Shown in pieces: positions 36,425 through 45,934 of a DNA stretch of 62,025 nucleotides. Source of the DNA: JAAZAI01 sp050942875 (lineage in GTDB: Bacteria > Verrucomicrobiota > Kiritimatiellia > RFP12 > UBA3636); NCBI GenBank assembly GCA_050942875.1, contig JBMNOD010000011.1, forward strand, positions 1 through 62,025. The letters are read 5' to 3'. The position numbers and the translations under genes are program-made. Each line of letters begins with the position of its first letter. Position 1 is the first letter of the stretch. A model generated the notes under the pieces. The model ran no database searches and had not been told where the DNA came from. It saw nothing but the letters and a program-made list of their open reading frames with translations.

Positions 36425-37693
36425 ATGCAGAAGTTCAATTACGTGGCGCTGGACGCACAAGGCAAAGAACAAAAGGGCGTGGTGGAGGCAAAAGACCAGA
36501 ACGAGGCCATTACCGCCTTGCGCCAGCACAATCTGTTCCCGCAGTCGGTGGCGCCGGTGGCCAAGGCGGCAAAAGCGGGCCAAAAGTCGCTGGGCTCGAA
36601 AGAAATCAACATCAAGCTGCCCGCCTTCCTCCGCGGTCGCGTGAAGGCGAAGGATCTGATGGTGCTGACGCGCCAGCTCGCAACGCTGGTCGATTCCGGC
36701 CTGCCGCTCATCCGCGGCCTGCGCATTTTGATGAAGCAGACGAAAAACGCGCAGATCAAGGAGGCGCTCACGGGAATGAGCACGGCGGTCGAGGGAGGCG
36801 CGACCTTCTCCGAGGCGCTGGCCCAGTATCCGAAGATCTTCGACCACCTCTACGTGAACATGGCGAAGGCGGGCGAAGCGGGCGGCGTGCTGGAGCAGTC
36901 GCTGACGCGCCTGGCGGAGTTCCTCGAAAAGGCCGAGAAGATCAAGAACAAGGTCAAGAGCGCGATGATGTACCCGATCGTGGTGCTGTGCGTGGCGCTG
37001 GGCATCACGGGCTTCCTGATGGTCGCCGTCATTCCGAGGTTCGAAAAGGTGTTCGCGGACCTCCTTGGCGAAGGCAAGAAGATGCCGGAACTGACCCAGT
37101 TCGTGATGAACGTCAGCAAGACGTGCGCCGACAAGGACACCATGCTGCCCATCATCATCGCCATCGCCGCGATCGTGGTCGGCGTCAAGCTCCTGAACAA
37201 GACGGAGAAAGGCCGCTACGCGTTCGACCGCCTGAAGCTCGTCATCCCCGGCGTGGGGCCCCTGCTCCTCAAGTCCTCGATCGCGCGCTCCACGCGCACG
37301 CTCGGCACGCTCATGCAGTCGGGCGTGCCGGTGCTGCAGGCGCTCGACATCGTGCGCGACACCTCCGGCAACGCGGTCGTCGCCAAGGCCTACCAGGACA
37401 TCCACGAAAGCGTCAAGGAAGGCGAGAGCATGACGCCGGCGATGGAACGCTCCAAGATCTTCCCGGCGATGGTGGTCAGCATGGTGGACGTCGGCGAGGA
37501 GACCGGCGCCCTGCCCACCATGCTCGGCCGCATCGCCAACACGTACGACGACGAAGTGGACAATGCCGTCGAGGCGATGACCTCGATCATCGAGCCCATC
37601 ATGATCGTGTTCCTGGCGCTCGTGGTCGGCACCATCGTCATCGCGATGTTCATGCCCCTCACGACCATCATCAGCGGCATGAGCGGCAACTAG
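36425..37693 (+). CDS. gspF: Type II secretion/type IV pilus inner-membrane platform protein GspF
   Basis: The 422-residue platform protein that couples the cytoplasmic ATPase to pseudopilin assembly. An N-terminal module (FNYVALDAQGKEQKGVVEA) is followed by two GspF domains with the typical blocks LTRQLATLVDSGLPLIRGL, VNMAKAGEAGGVLEQSL and, in the second half, RTLGTLMQSGVPVLQALDI and VSMVDVGEETGALPTML. Three membrane segments are visible (about 180-200, 235-255, 395-415). It leads an operon of prepilin-like genes; no gspE, gspD or gspL/M is in the operon. Confidence 0.93.
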   Translation: MQKFNYVALDAQGKEQKGVVEAKDQNEAITALRQHNLFPQSVAPVAKAAKAGQKSLGSKEINIKLPAFLRGRVKAKDLMVLTRQLATLVDSGLPLIRGLRILMKQTKNAQIKEALTGMSTAVEGGATFSEALAQYPKIFDHLYVNMAKAGEAGGVLEQSLTRLAEFLEKAEKIKNKVKSAMMYPIVVLCVALGITGFLMVAVIPRFEKVFADLLGEGKKMPELTQFVMNVSKTCADKDTMLPIIIAIAAIVVGVKLLNKTEKGRYAFDRLKLVIPGVGPLLLKSSIARSTRTLGTLMQSGVPVLQALDIVRDTSGNAVVAKAYQDIHESVKEGESMTPAMERSKIFPAMVVSMVDVGEETGALPTMLGRIANTYDDEVDNAVEAMTSIIEPIMIVFLALVVGTIVIAMFMPLTTIISGMSGN

Positions 37694-37720
37694 GCCGCAA
37701 AAACCAGAAGGAGGACGAAA

Positions 37721-38530
37721 ATGGACCCAGACATCAAACGCAGAGGCTTCACGCTCATCGAGATGATGATCGTGATGATCGTGTTGATCGTGCTCGCGGG
37801 CATGGTCTACAAGCTCGTCGGCCTCGTCGGCGCCAAAAACGAAGAGGCGAGAACGAAGGCCGCGATCCAGAAGGTGGCCAACGCACTGGAGGAGTACCGG
37901 GCGATCTACGGCAAGTACCCGCCCGTCCATTCCTACCCGGGCCTCGGCCAGCCGATGCACTACGAGTTCGCCAATGCACGCCGGCTCGAGGTCGAGGTCA
38001 GCCCGCAATTCGCCGACATCCTGAAAAAAGATTCGGAGGAGAAAAACATCTGGACCGACGGCGGAAAGCTCTTCACCTTCGGCCTCGTCTCCTACTTCCT
38101 CCCCCGCTACATCGGGCACGCGAGCATCTCCCCCCCCAACTTCGTCGGCGGCAAGCACGACGACACATACAGCAAGGACGAGACGATCAACCAATGGGAG
38201 GAACACAACATCCGGCGGTCCAGACCGAACATGAGCGAATATGAACGCAAGGAAAACATCGACTCGGCCCGCAAAATCCTGCCCTTTCTCGATGGCGCGC
38301 TCAACGCCAATGGCGCCGTCGAAAGCTACGGCATCATCTCGGGGCACTGGAACGGCCACCGCTACAAGGACTTCCCCCTGTACCACAACAACCTGCTCAC
38401 CATCCTCGACGGATGGGGGCGGGAAATCTGCTTCCAGTCGAATCCGCCGCACGACACGTACAAGCTGTGGTCGAAGGGCCCCGACGGCAAAAGCGGCACG
38501 ACCGACGACATCATCCTCACCAGCGAATAG
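37721..38530 (+). CDS. gspG: Major pseudopilin-like protein (GspG type)
   Basis: A 269-residue prepilin. A short basic leader precedes the cleavage/methylation motif RRG-FTLIEMMIVM, with Glu at +5. After the hydrophobic helix comes QKVANALEEYRAIYGKYPP, typical of GspG. The C-terminus LWSKGPDGKSGTTDDIIL matches the GspG calcium-binding loop. The body is about twice the usual GspG size (about 140), so an inserted domain lies between helix and loop. AGGAGG-like sequence precedes the ATG. Confidence 0.88.
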   Translation: MDPDIKRRGFTLIEMMIVMIVLIVLAGMVYKLVGLVGAKNEEARTKAAIQKVANALEEYRAIYGKYPPVHSYPGLGQPMHYEFANARRLEVEVSPQFADILKKDSEEKNIWTDGGKLFTFGLVSYFLPRYIGHASISPPNFVGGKHDDTYSKDETINQWEEHNIRRSRPNMSEYERKENIDSARKILPFLDGALNANGAVESYGIISGHWNGHRYKDFPLYHNNLLTILDGWGREICFQSNPPHDTYKLWSKGPDGKSGTTDDIILTSE

Positions 38531-38539
38531 GAGGCGCCC

Positions 38540-39280
38540 ATGAAGCAAATCGCAGATGCCCCCCGACGTGGCTTCACCTTGATCGAGCTGCTCGTCTCGA
38601 TCGCCGTCATCGCCGCGCTGGCGGCGCTCTTCTTCCCGGCGCACAATCTGATCCGCCAGAAGGCATGGGACACCGCGGCGCTCGAACTTTGCAGCCAGAC
38701 GGCCGAAGCCTGGAACCAAGTCCTCGTCAGCCACCGGCGCTTCCCGGAAAAAGAACTCATCCTCTGGTGCGTCGAACAGGACGACTTGGACGACACCGAA
38801 CAAGTCGCCGGCGACCTCGCCTTCCCGATGACCCAGCGCGCGACGTCGCTCCTCAACTGGTGGAAGCCCTCCCATCCGCTGCCCCGATTCGACCTGCCCA
38901 ACTACAAGAAGTGGCTTGACACGGCGGCCAAAGGCAAAAAGAAGATCGATTTCAGCGACTGGAACAAGATCGAAGACTGGCCCAACGACCTCGTTCTGGA
39001 GCGTTCGGACGAACAGAAGAAATGGGGGCTCGTCGCCCCGTGGGCAGGCCGCTGGATCAGGGAACAAGAAACAACCGGAACGCCCGAATCCGTGAAAAAC
39101 ATTGCGAACGCAACGGTCTGGGTCATGCTCGACATCAACGGCGACGGCAAGGTTTCGCCGCCCAAATCACTCGGCGCAGTGGCCGAAGACGCAAAGGGGG
39201 ACCCCCTGGTCCTCCACCGATCCGTCATCGCCTGGGTGCGCTCCGGCCCCGGGGACAGCAAGCTCATCACCACATGGTAG
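38540..39280 (+). CDS. Prepilin-like protein with DxNGDG calcium-loop motif
   Basis: A 246-residue protein with leader ending PRRG and then FTLIELLVSIAVIAALAALF. The globular part is not recognised. Near its end, VWVMLDINGDGKVSPP resembles an EF-hand or dockerin-type calcium loop, frequent in large prepilins of this phylum. It begins 9 bp after gspG, preceded by AGGAGG, so it is the second pseudopilin of the operon; its subunit type (H, I, J or K) cannot be set from sequence. Confidence 0.8.
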   Translation: MKQIADAPRRGFTLIELLVSIAVIAALAALFFPAHNLIRQKAWDTAALELCSQTAEAWNQVLVSHRRFPEKELILWCVEQDDLDDTEQVAGDLAFPMTQRATSLLNWWKPSHPLPRFDLPNYKKWLDTAAKGKKKIDFSDWNKIEDWPNDLVLERSDEQKKWGLVAPWAGRWIREQETTGTPESVKNIANATVWVMLDINGDGKVSPPKSLGAVAEDAKGDPLVLHRSVIAWVRSGPGDSKLITTW

Positions 39281-39316
39281 GAGGCATGGCCACCCCCGCC
39301 GAAAGGACACCGCACC

Positions 39317-40021
39317 ATGAACCAACGATTCCACAGAACGCCTCCGGGCTTCACGCTCATCGAATTGCTCATCGTCGTCGGCATCCTCGCCGTGCTGATC
39401 GGGCTGCTCACGCCGGCCATCCTCAAAAACCTCAACATCGTCGCCCAAAGACGGCACGCCAACGAGCGCAAGCTGCTCGAAGCGGCGATCATGGAATACT
39501 GGCACGACAAAGGCGTGTGGCCGCTCCCGAAAAAGGGCGAAACCGGCTACAAACGACCCGACGGAAACTCGAAGGTCGCGTACCGGTTCGACAACTACCA
39601 CGTCTTCAACAGAGTCCTCTGCAACGCCGTCCTCCACGAACCGGGCGGCAAAGACTACTTCGACCCCGACCACCGCCTGACGACGCTTGAGAAATGCAAC
39701 GAGAAAGACTACCCGAACTTCCTCCCGGCGCGGGTGATCGACGCGATCGAAGGACGAAACGACGTCAGAGCCCGCAAGGAACTGACGCTCGTCTATTGGG
39801 TGCGCCTGATCGAATGCCCCCAGTGCCCGTCCTCCGACATCCGCCGCTTCCATGGCGAGAGCGCCGAAAGCTGCAAAAACCCGGAATGCAAATTCAGAAA
39901 AAGCAAGGGCTACGGCTATCCGTTCCCAAGAGGGGTGCGACGGAAAACCACCCGGGGCCTCATGCCCTACAAAGTCACCATCGACCTGCTCAACAACCGC
40001 GCGATCGTGACGGACGACTAA
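39317..40021 (+). CDS. Pseudopilin with a C-terminal zinc-knuckle-like insert
   Basis: A 234-residue prepilin with leader ending PPG, then FTLIELLIVVGILAVLIGLL. The helix continues as LNIVAQRRHANERKLLEAAIMEYWHDKGVWP, the GspG-like length-sensing segment. Unusually, residues about 174-196 contain CPQC and CKNPEC, two cysteine pairs spaced as in a zinc ribbon. Such a motif is not expected in a pseudopilin and would have to bind metal, or form disulfides, after export. AAAGGA precedes the ATG. Confidence 0.82.
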   Translation: MNQRFHRTPPGFTLIELLIVVGILAVLIGLLTPAILKNLNIVAQRRHANERKLLEAAIMEYWHDKGVWPLPKKGETGYKRPDGNSKVAYRFDNYHVFNRVLCNAVLHEPGGKDYFDPDHRLTTLEKCNEKDYPNFLPARVIDAIEGRNDVRARKELTLVYWVRLIECPQCPSSDIRRFHGESAESCKNPECKFRKSKGYGYPFPRGVRRKTTRGLMPYKVTIDLLNNRAIVTDD

Positions 40022-40075
40022 TCGCGTCGGCGGGGCTTCGCCACAGGCAAGCCATCCGCGCGAAGGAGATTCACC

Positions 40076-40945
40076 ATGACCCAACAGGCAACGAAAACAA
40101 GACAGACGCAGCACCGGAGGGGCTTCACCCTGCTTGAGCTGATCACGGTGATGGGCATCATCGTCGCGATGTCCGCCATCGTCGTGGGCGGCTACCGCGG
40201 CATGATGCGCGCGATCGCCCACCGCGCCGGCGTGGACGCCCTCGTCAAAGCCGTGACGCTCTGCCGCCAGTACGCGACGATCGACGGCCAGGACACCTAC
40301 TTCTGGATCACCGGATTCGACAAATACGTCATCTGCCGAAAGGCCGGCCAAGTCGACAGCAACACCGAACGCGTCCGAAAACGCTCGCTCGAAGACTACG
40401 AATGGAAAGCCTCCGGCTACCTCTCGAGCAGCGCCAACGCCTATTGGATCACAGACACCTACTCCGACCTCGGCTCCGCACAAACCCACATCCTGACCAT
40501 GGCCGACGGCAACGAGGGGCTTGACGTCGAGGCCATGCGGAAAAAGGAGTACGACGCCGGCCTCGCCTTCGACTTCACCGAGGGCAAAGTCGCGCGCATC
40601 CGCTTTCCACCGTGGTTCGTGGCCGAGCACGGCTACTGGATCATCGGCCTCATGAGCGCCGCGCGCGACGACGACCCCGGCTGCTTCAAGGTCAACAACG
40701 AATACGGCTGGATGGTCGGCCCGGAATACAGCCTCCCGAAAGGCTACGTGTTCGACTCGGCCCACTACACGTACAGGAGCCGCGACGGAGAATTCCAGGA
40801 AGGCGAACGCTTCTTCTTCCGTCCCGACGGCACCCTCGGCGAAAACAGCAACAAGAGGCTCGTCATCAACGAAATCGGCACGAACAAAAAGCCCTCGGTC
40901 ACCATCCGGCAAGACGGGGTCATCGACTGGAACTACGACGAATGA
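40076..40945 (+). CDS. Pseudopilin-like protein (GspH type)
   Basis: A 289-residue prepilin. The basic leader ends HRRG, then FTLLELITVMGIIVAMSAIVV. The next segment GGYRGMMRAIAHRAGVDALVKAVTLCRQYATIDGQDTY, with its variable core, resembles GspH/FimT proteins, where a Met/Ala-rich helix precedes strands. The rest is beta-rich with FDFTEGKVARIRF. Its stop codon overlaps the next gene's ATG (ATGA). Confidence 0.8.
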   Translation: MTQQATKTRQTQHRRGFTLLELITVMGIIVAMSAIVVGGYRGMMRAIAHRAGVDALVKAVTLCRQYATIDGQDTYFWITGFDKYVICRKAGQVDSNTERVRKRSLEDYEWKASGYLSSSANAYWITDTYSDLGSAQTHILTMADGNEGLDVEAMRKKEYDAGLAFDFTEGKVARIRFPPWFVAEHGYWIIGLMSAARDDDPGCFKVNNEYGWMVGPEYSLPKGYVFDSAHYTYRSRDGEFQEGERFFFRPDGTLGENSNKRLVINEIGTNKKPSVTIRQDGVIDWNYDE

Positions 40946-41571
40946 ACGTCGAGAAAGGCAAGACCATGCGTAGCATCATCAACAAGGCGGGGTTTTCACT
41001 TGTCGAAGTCAACATGGCGATCCTCATCGCCGCCGGCGGCCTGCTCGCGCTCTTCTCGCTCTTCCCCGGCGGCCTGCGCCACAGCGTCATGTCCCAGGAA
41101 GACCTCTACCAGGCGACCTTCGCCAACTCCCTGCTCGACGTCATCTCCACCAACGTCAGGAAAATCGAGGACGTCACGGACTGGAACAACCCCGAGACCT
41201 TCTGGCGGCACGCCATCGGCAACCTCGGCCGGCAAGGCGTCCCAATCGACGACTTGCAGGGGAAGTTCAAGACGCCCTCCCAGGCCAAGAACGACAGCGC
41301 CATCTCCGACGCAACGCAAAGCCTGGTCGAGAAAAACCGATCCTACGTGTGGTTCGCCTATCAGGAGAAGGACAAAGTCGATTCCAACCCTCCCTCCGCA
41401 ACGATACTCTTCCCGCCCCAGTATTTCATTCGGCTCCGGCAGGAGAGCAGCAGGGACAACCTGCCTGCCCGCTATGCGGTCTCGGTGGTGTCAACGCACA
41501 TGCCGGCGCCCGCCAACTACCACCGCAATACGGTCTATAGCATGAACTTCTACTTCTGCGGCCGTCCCTGA
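40942..41571 (+). CDS. Pseudopilin-like protein (GspI/PilV type)
   Basis: A 209-residue prepilin. After NKAG the processed sequence is FSLVEVNMAILIAAGGLLALF. FPGGLRHSVMSQEDLYQATFANSLLDVI resembles the GspI/PilV helix with its conserved polar positions. Two starts are possible: ATG 40942, coupled to the previous stop, and ATG 40966 (MRSIINKAG), which gives a more typical leader and has AAAGGCAAG upstream. I list the coupled start; the mature protein is the same either way. Confidence 0.78.
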   Translation: MNVEKGKTMRSIINKAGFSLVEVNMAILIAAGGLLALFSLFPGGLRHSVMSQEDLYQATFANSLLDVISTNVRKIEDVTDWNNPETFWRHAIGNLGRQGVPIDDLQGKFKTPSQAKNDSAISDATQSLVEKNRSYVWFAYQEKDKVDSNPPSATILFPPQYFIRLRQESSRDNLPARYAVSVVSTHMPAPANYHRNTVYSMNFYFCGRP

Positions 41572-41624
41572 GCCGCCGCAACACGCAATTTCAAATTCCA
41601 AATTCCAAATTTCAAATTCCCAAG

Positions 41625-42335
41625 ATGCACAACAAGATCAACAGACGCCAACAACACGGAGCCGACGGCTTCTCGCTCATCGAGGTCATGGTCGCCACAG
41701 CCGTCCTGCTTGTGGTGGTCGTCATGGTGGGCGACGTGTTCCGCCAGGCCTCCTCCTCGTGGGACAGCGGCTACGCCCGCGCCGAAGGCGGCATGGTCGT
41801 CCGCGGCGTCCTCGGCTCCATCCAGCGCGAGCTCTCCAAGGCCATCGACGGCCGGCGCTTCCCCGGCATCTGGAACCACGACGCCCCGGTCCACGTCAGC
41901 GGCAACACGCTGGAATTCATCCGCCCGCATTTCGACCAGCAAAAGCCGGCAAGAACGGAAGACGAGAAAACGCGGGAGAAATACCTTCTCGTCACCTACA
42001 AGGCCGGCTCCGGCAAAGTCACGCGCGAAGAGGCCACGCTCAAATGCAGCAAGGGCGCCGACGGTGAAACGTGGGCCGTCGACAAACGCTCGTCCGCCGA
42101 AATCTACAAGGACGGCAGAGGATTCCGCCCCGGCTATGGCTTCGCGGCGACATTCGAATTCGAAGCCGATGAAGTGGCGCCTCCCCCCAACGTCGATCCG
42201 GACGTTTTCTGGACGGTGCCCACCGTCTCCCTGCGCGTCGATTTTGTCCGGACCGGCTCGTTCAGCGGCCTTCGCGTGCGATCCCTCGGGCCGGACGGCA
42301 AGCTGGACACATCCGACGACATCATGGTTCGCTAA
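41625..42335 (+). CDS. Pseudopilin-like protein (GspJ type) with GspG-like calcium loop
   Basis: A 236-residue prepilin with leader ending GADG, then FSLIEVMVATAVLLVVVVMV. The following GDVFRQASSSWDSGYARAEGGMVVRGVLGSIQREL, in its typical pattern of small residues and a late Arg/Gln-Arg-Glu, fits GspJ. The C-terminus reads RVRSLGPDGKLDTSDDIMVR, almost the same calcium-loop pattern as the GspG-type protein, which is not usual for GspJ. The stop precedes the next gene by 16 bp. Confidence 0.8.
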   Translation: MHNKINRRQQHGADGFSLIEVMVATAVLLVVVVMVGDVFRQASSSWDSGYARAEGGMVVRGVLGSIQRELSKAIDGRRFPGIWNHDAPVHVSGNTLEFIRPHFDQQKPARTEDEKTREKYLLVTYKAGSGKVTREEATLKCSKGADGETWAVDKRSSAEIYKDGRGFRPGYGFAATFEFEADEVAPPPNVDPDVFWTVPTVSLRVDFVRTGSFSGLRVRSLGPDGKLDTSDDIMVR

Positions 42336-42351
42336 AACCTCGGAGAACGAC

Positions 42352-42798
42352 ATGGAACATTCAAGCACCCAGGGCTTCAGCCTCATCGAACTGCTCGCGG
42401 TGACCGCGATCATCGCCATCGTCGTCGGCATGATCGGCGTCGCGGCCTTCAACGCCCGCCAGCGAGCCTACACAACGATCGCCAGCACGGAAGTGCAGCA
42501 AATCGCCCAGGCCCTCAAGTCCTACTGGATCGCCAAGGGCGAATGGCCCGATGGCTTCCCGGCCGGGCAGGACACGGGAATCAGCGCCGACATCATCCGA
42601 CGATCGGGCCTGCGGGGCGACGCCGATGGCAACGTCTATCTCCAGCTGTCCGACGAACAACTCGAAGACGGCCAATTCCTTGATCCCTGGGGCCATGCCT
42701 ACGTCGTCGAAATCGACGACGTCACGAGAACCGAAATACAGGAAACCTGCCAGATCACCGTCAGCTTCGCCAATTCCGACAAGTACTACTTTGAATAA
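42352..42798 (+). CDS. Small pseudopilin-like protein
   Basis: A 148-residue prepilin with a very short leader (MEHSSTQG) and then FSLIELLAVTAIIAIVVGMI. STEVQQIAQALKSYWIAKGEWPDG and WGHAYVV follow the compact GspG pattern, making this the most canonical GspG-sized member of the operon; the larger protein at 37721 has the fuller calcium loop. Which of the two is the major pseudopilin cannot be decided from sequence. CGGAGAACG precedes the ATG. Confidence 0.8.
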   Translation: MEHSSTQGFSLIELLAVTAIIAIVVGMIGVAAFNARQRAYTTIASTEVQQIAQALKSYWIAKGEWPDGFPAGQDTGISADIIRRSGLRGDADGNVYLQLSDEQLEDGQFLDPWGHAYVVEIDDVTRTEIQETCQITVSFANSDKYYFE

Positions 42799-42820
42799 TC
42801 AACCTATGGAGACTCCGACG

Positions 42821-45800
42821 ATGACAGACAAGCACAACAGATCCGGATCGGCTCTGGTAGTCGTCCTGGGCCTGCTGGCCGTGATCATGCTCATGGCCAC
42901 CGCCTTCTCGATTTACATGCGCACCGAACGCGCCGGCACGACGAACCTGCGCCACTCGTTCATCGCCAACCAGATGATGCATTCCGCGATCGCCCGCACC
43001 ATGCAGAGCATCGATGAATCCTTCGGTTGGGAGAACGCCCGCGGCGTCTGGGAAGCCCATCCCGAAGTCGATTGGCCCGCGCCGAACTGGGAAGAGCCGT
43101 ACCTGACCTCGCGCGAGCCCCCCCAAGGCCAGGCCGACGACAGACGAAGCCACCAATCGAGACCGTGCCGCAACATGAACGAGCGGAAGGTCAACGCGCG
43201 CATCCTCACCCGCGAAATCATGATGCACCTCACCCCCGCCCAGCTCGCCCTGGCCAACAACGCCAAAATCGACTGGTCCAGCATCAGCTCCGGCGTCGGT
43301 TCAGACTGGGAAAACGACCCCATTGTCGGACGCTATGCCTTCATCGCCTTCGACGTCTCCGGCCTCCACGACATGAACAAGGCCGGCGGAGGCCCGTTGA
43401 AGGATCGCGGCGCCGACGTCGCCACGAACGCCGTCAACTACCAGGTCGAAAACTCGATCTTCTTCGGCAACCACGGCAGCGGCACGTTCAAGCCGGTCTA
43501 CAAGACGTTCGTCGACGAGCGCAACAAACACCCCTTCATGTCCTTGGCCCACTTCTGGCGCAGCCTCGGCATCGTCAACGGCCCCGAAAGCTACCCGTTC
43601 AAATCCGAGCAGGAGATCGACCCCGACCTTTTCTCGACCTACTCCATGTCCCTGGAAGGCCTCGCGCCGGAGGAAGGCGCTTCGAAGCTGAAGCCCATGA
43701 AGCTGCCCCTCGTCGCCCCCAGGAACGACAACGAGAAGAAAGCCCTGGCCCGGCTCGCCGTCAAATCCTTCGACAGGATGTTCAAGGAAGTCAACGACAA
43801 CAGGAGATTCGGCTCGGGGAGGAACATCCCCAGCTTCACACGCGCCGACCTGGCAACCCAGGCGCTCATCGACTACCTCGACGAGGACGACATCCCCTCC
43901 GGCGGCATCGTCCTGCTCAAGGACAACGGCGCCATCGACGAATCCTACGGCAGCGGCGACGGCCACCTCAACTTCCCCTGCACCGAACCCGTCCCCCTGA
44001 TCACCCAGGCGTTCGCCGAATTCATGGTGGGCGACCCCAAAGAGGTGAAGCCGAATCCCGATCCCTCCGCATGGCAAACCTGGTACCGCGAATACGACGT
44101 CTCCATCCAGGTCGCCTGCGAGGCGCAGTACCTGAACCAGACCCTCCCGCCGGCGACAAAGACCTTCAAGTTGACGATGGAATTCGTGTTCGACGATCTT
44201 TCCGACAAAATTGAAGAACTCTGGGGTCGAGACTGCTTCGACGAGTCCAAAGCACAGGCCAATGGCTGGCATGTCGATATTGTAGACAGGTCGTTCCTGG
44301 AAGAACCCCAGACCGAATCAAGCGGATCCAAGAAAATCACCGACAGCGCAGACGGACGTAAAATCTTCGCGAAAACACAGGAAGTCCTCGTCATGAAAAT
44401 CCAGGCGTACATGACGCCGGACGGCACGAGATACCGGAAGTTTTCCAAGCCGGCGGAAGAGAATGCCAAGGATCCCATCCTGACGGACATCCCCATCCTG
44501 ACGGACATCCGCATCAAGGCAAAAGTGACGAGCGACGGCAAGGTCGTCCAGCAGGTGCCGTGTCCGGTGCTGGAAAAAAACAAGCGCGAAGACTACAGCA
44601 TCCGAGTCAGCCCGGGGCTGTACCACAATCCCAGCGACCGCAACGTCGAGCAAAGCGGCTACGAAAAGGGCTGGGCCATGTGCCTCGATCCACGTTTCGC
44701 CTACAACACCGAGAGCGTTCCCGATTTCACCGGCAGCGGCGGCGCCCGCTTCTGGGTGGACAACAGGCAATGCAACCCCCATCGCGACATCGGCGATCTG
44801 CCAAGCGGCGACGCCGTCATGAAGCAGACGGCCGACACGCTCTTCCAGATGGAAAAGAACGGCAGCATCGACATCGGCGAATATCTCGGCAACACCCTCA
44901 TCCGAAACGTCTACTTCAGCGAACCCGAAGCGCAGCCGGCAAAGAACATCGCCGACATGTGGTCGTACGGCTTGAAAATCTATCCCGACGCCTTCCATGG
45001 CGCCAGCAAAGGCGGAAAGACGTTCCTCGACAAGGACAGGGAACACTACCCCGCCATCATCAAATCCCGCATCGCCAACAAGCCGATGGTCTCCCCGGGC
45101 GAGCTGGGGAACCTCATGATCGGCCCCTGGGAGACGCTGTCGCTCTACGCGAGCTTCGACCCCGCAGGCAACGTGACCTTCCACCCGGCTCTCGACTACT
45201 TCAGCCTGGGCGAATCGCGCTACCCCACCCTTGCCGAGGTCTCGGCCAAGCGCTCCCTCGCCGAGCTGCAGGACCGGCATCTCTCCGCCATGCAGACCGG
45301 GCGAATCAACCTCAACCCGCAACGACTCGTGAAGTCGAATCGCGACTACCCGCGCCGCGGCGAACAGATCACGGTTGACGGCTATCCGGAATACAACATC
45401 GATCCGCTCGTCTGCGTCCTTTCCGGCGCGGCGATCAACCAGGACAAGGCCTCGCCGACCCAGTTGAAGGTGGAAGCGGCCGAAGAGATCGCGGAGGTGT
45501 TCTACCAGGAGGCGTCAGCCCGCCAGAGGAGAGCCGATGCGGACAATCAATTCAATTCGCTCATGATCTCGCGCCTCTCGGACATTGGGCAATGCAATGC
45601 AGTCTCCAACGCCAACCCCGTCCTCGAGGTGCTCCAGGCCAACCGAAACGACTTGGGGATCGAATGCGACGCCCATCGCGAAAACCTCATCGCCAACACG
45701 GTCAACGCGCTCACGGTTCGCGGACAAAACTTCCTCGTCGTCATCCGGGCCGAGGCCTTTGTGCCGAGCTACGGATCGGACAGCGCTGAATCCGGCACCA

Positions 45801-45934
45801 CGCTCTCGACGACCTATGCCATCGTCGAACTCTGGCGCGATCCCGAACCCGCCCGAAGGCCGGACGGCAACCTCTATCCCAACGACGCCTCCCCCTACCA
45901 CCCCTGGGCGATCCGTTCCATCCGCTGGTTCTAG
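42821..45934 (+). CDS. Giant GspK/PilX-like prepilin protein
   Basis: A 1037-residue protein ending the pseudopilin operon. It starts with a short polar segment and GSALVVVLGLLAVIMLMATAFSIYMRTERAG, a GspK/PilX-type helix in which the Glu at +5 is absent, as is typical of GspK tip proteins. The rest (about 1000 residues) is large for GspK (about 330). RADLATQALIDYLDEDDIPSG resembles the GspK helical domain. GGAG precedes ATG 42821, so I prefer it to the ATG at 42806. The stop TAG is the left terminal triplet of a 99-bp mobile element. Confidence 0.75.
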   Translation: MTDKHNRSGSALVVVLGLLAVIMLMATAFSIYMRTERAGTTNLRHSFIANQMMHSAIARTMQSIDESFGWENARGVWEAHPEVDWPAPNWEEPYLTSREPPQGQADDRRSHQSRPCRNMNERKVNARILTREIMMHLTPAQLALANNAKIDWSSISSGVGSDWENDPIVGRYAFIAFDVSGLHDMNKAGGGPLKDRGADVATNAVNYQVENSIFFGNHGSGTFKPVYKTFVDERNKHPFMSLAHFWRSLGIVNGPESYPFKSEQEIDPDLFSTYSMSLEGLAPEEGASKLKPMKLPLVAPRNDNEKKALARLAVKSFDRMFKEVNDNRRFGSGRNIPSFTRADLATQALIDYLDEDDIPSGGIVLLKDNGAIDESYGSGDGHLNFPCTEPVPLITQAFAEFMVGDPKEVKPNPDPSAWQTWYREYDVSIQVACEAQYLNQTLPPATKTFKLTMEFVFDDLSDKIEELWGRDCFDESKAQANGWHVDIVDRSFLEEPQTESSGSKKITDSADGRKIFAKTQEVLVMKIQAYMTPDGTRYRKFSKPAEENAKDPILTDIPILTDIRIKAKVTSDGKVVQQVPCPVLEKNKREDYSIRVSPGLYHNPSDRNVEQSGYEKGWAMCLDPRFAYNTESVPDFTGSGGARFWVDNRQCNPHRDIGDLPSGDAVMKQTADTLFQMEKNGSIDIGEYLGNTLIRNVYFSEPEAQPAKNIADMWSYGLKIYPDAFHGASKGGKTFLDKDREHYPAIIKSRIANKPMVSPGELGNLMIGPWETLSLYASFDPAGNVTFHPALDYFSLGESRYPTLAEVSAKRSLAELQDRHLSAMQTGRINLNPQRLVKSNRDYPRRGEQITVDGYPEYNIDPLVCVLSGAAINQDKASPTQLKVEAAEEIAEVFYQEASARQRRADADNQFNSLMISRLSDIGQCNAVSNANPVLEVLQANRNDLGIECDAHRENLIANTVNALTVRGQNFLVVIRAEAFVPSYGSDSAESGTTLSTTYAIVELWRDPEPARRPDGNLYPNDASPYHPWAIRSIRWF

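Noticed and set aside
36404..39067. 887-codon open frame on minus across gspF and two pseudopilin genes
   Set aside because: It is antisense to clearly recognised genes, crosses their boundaries, and is His/Asp-rich as expected for a shadow.
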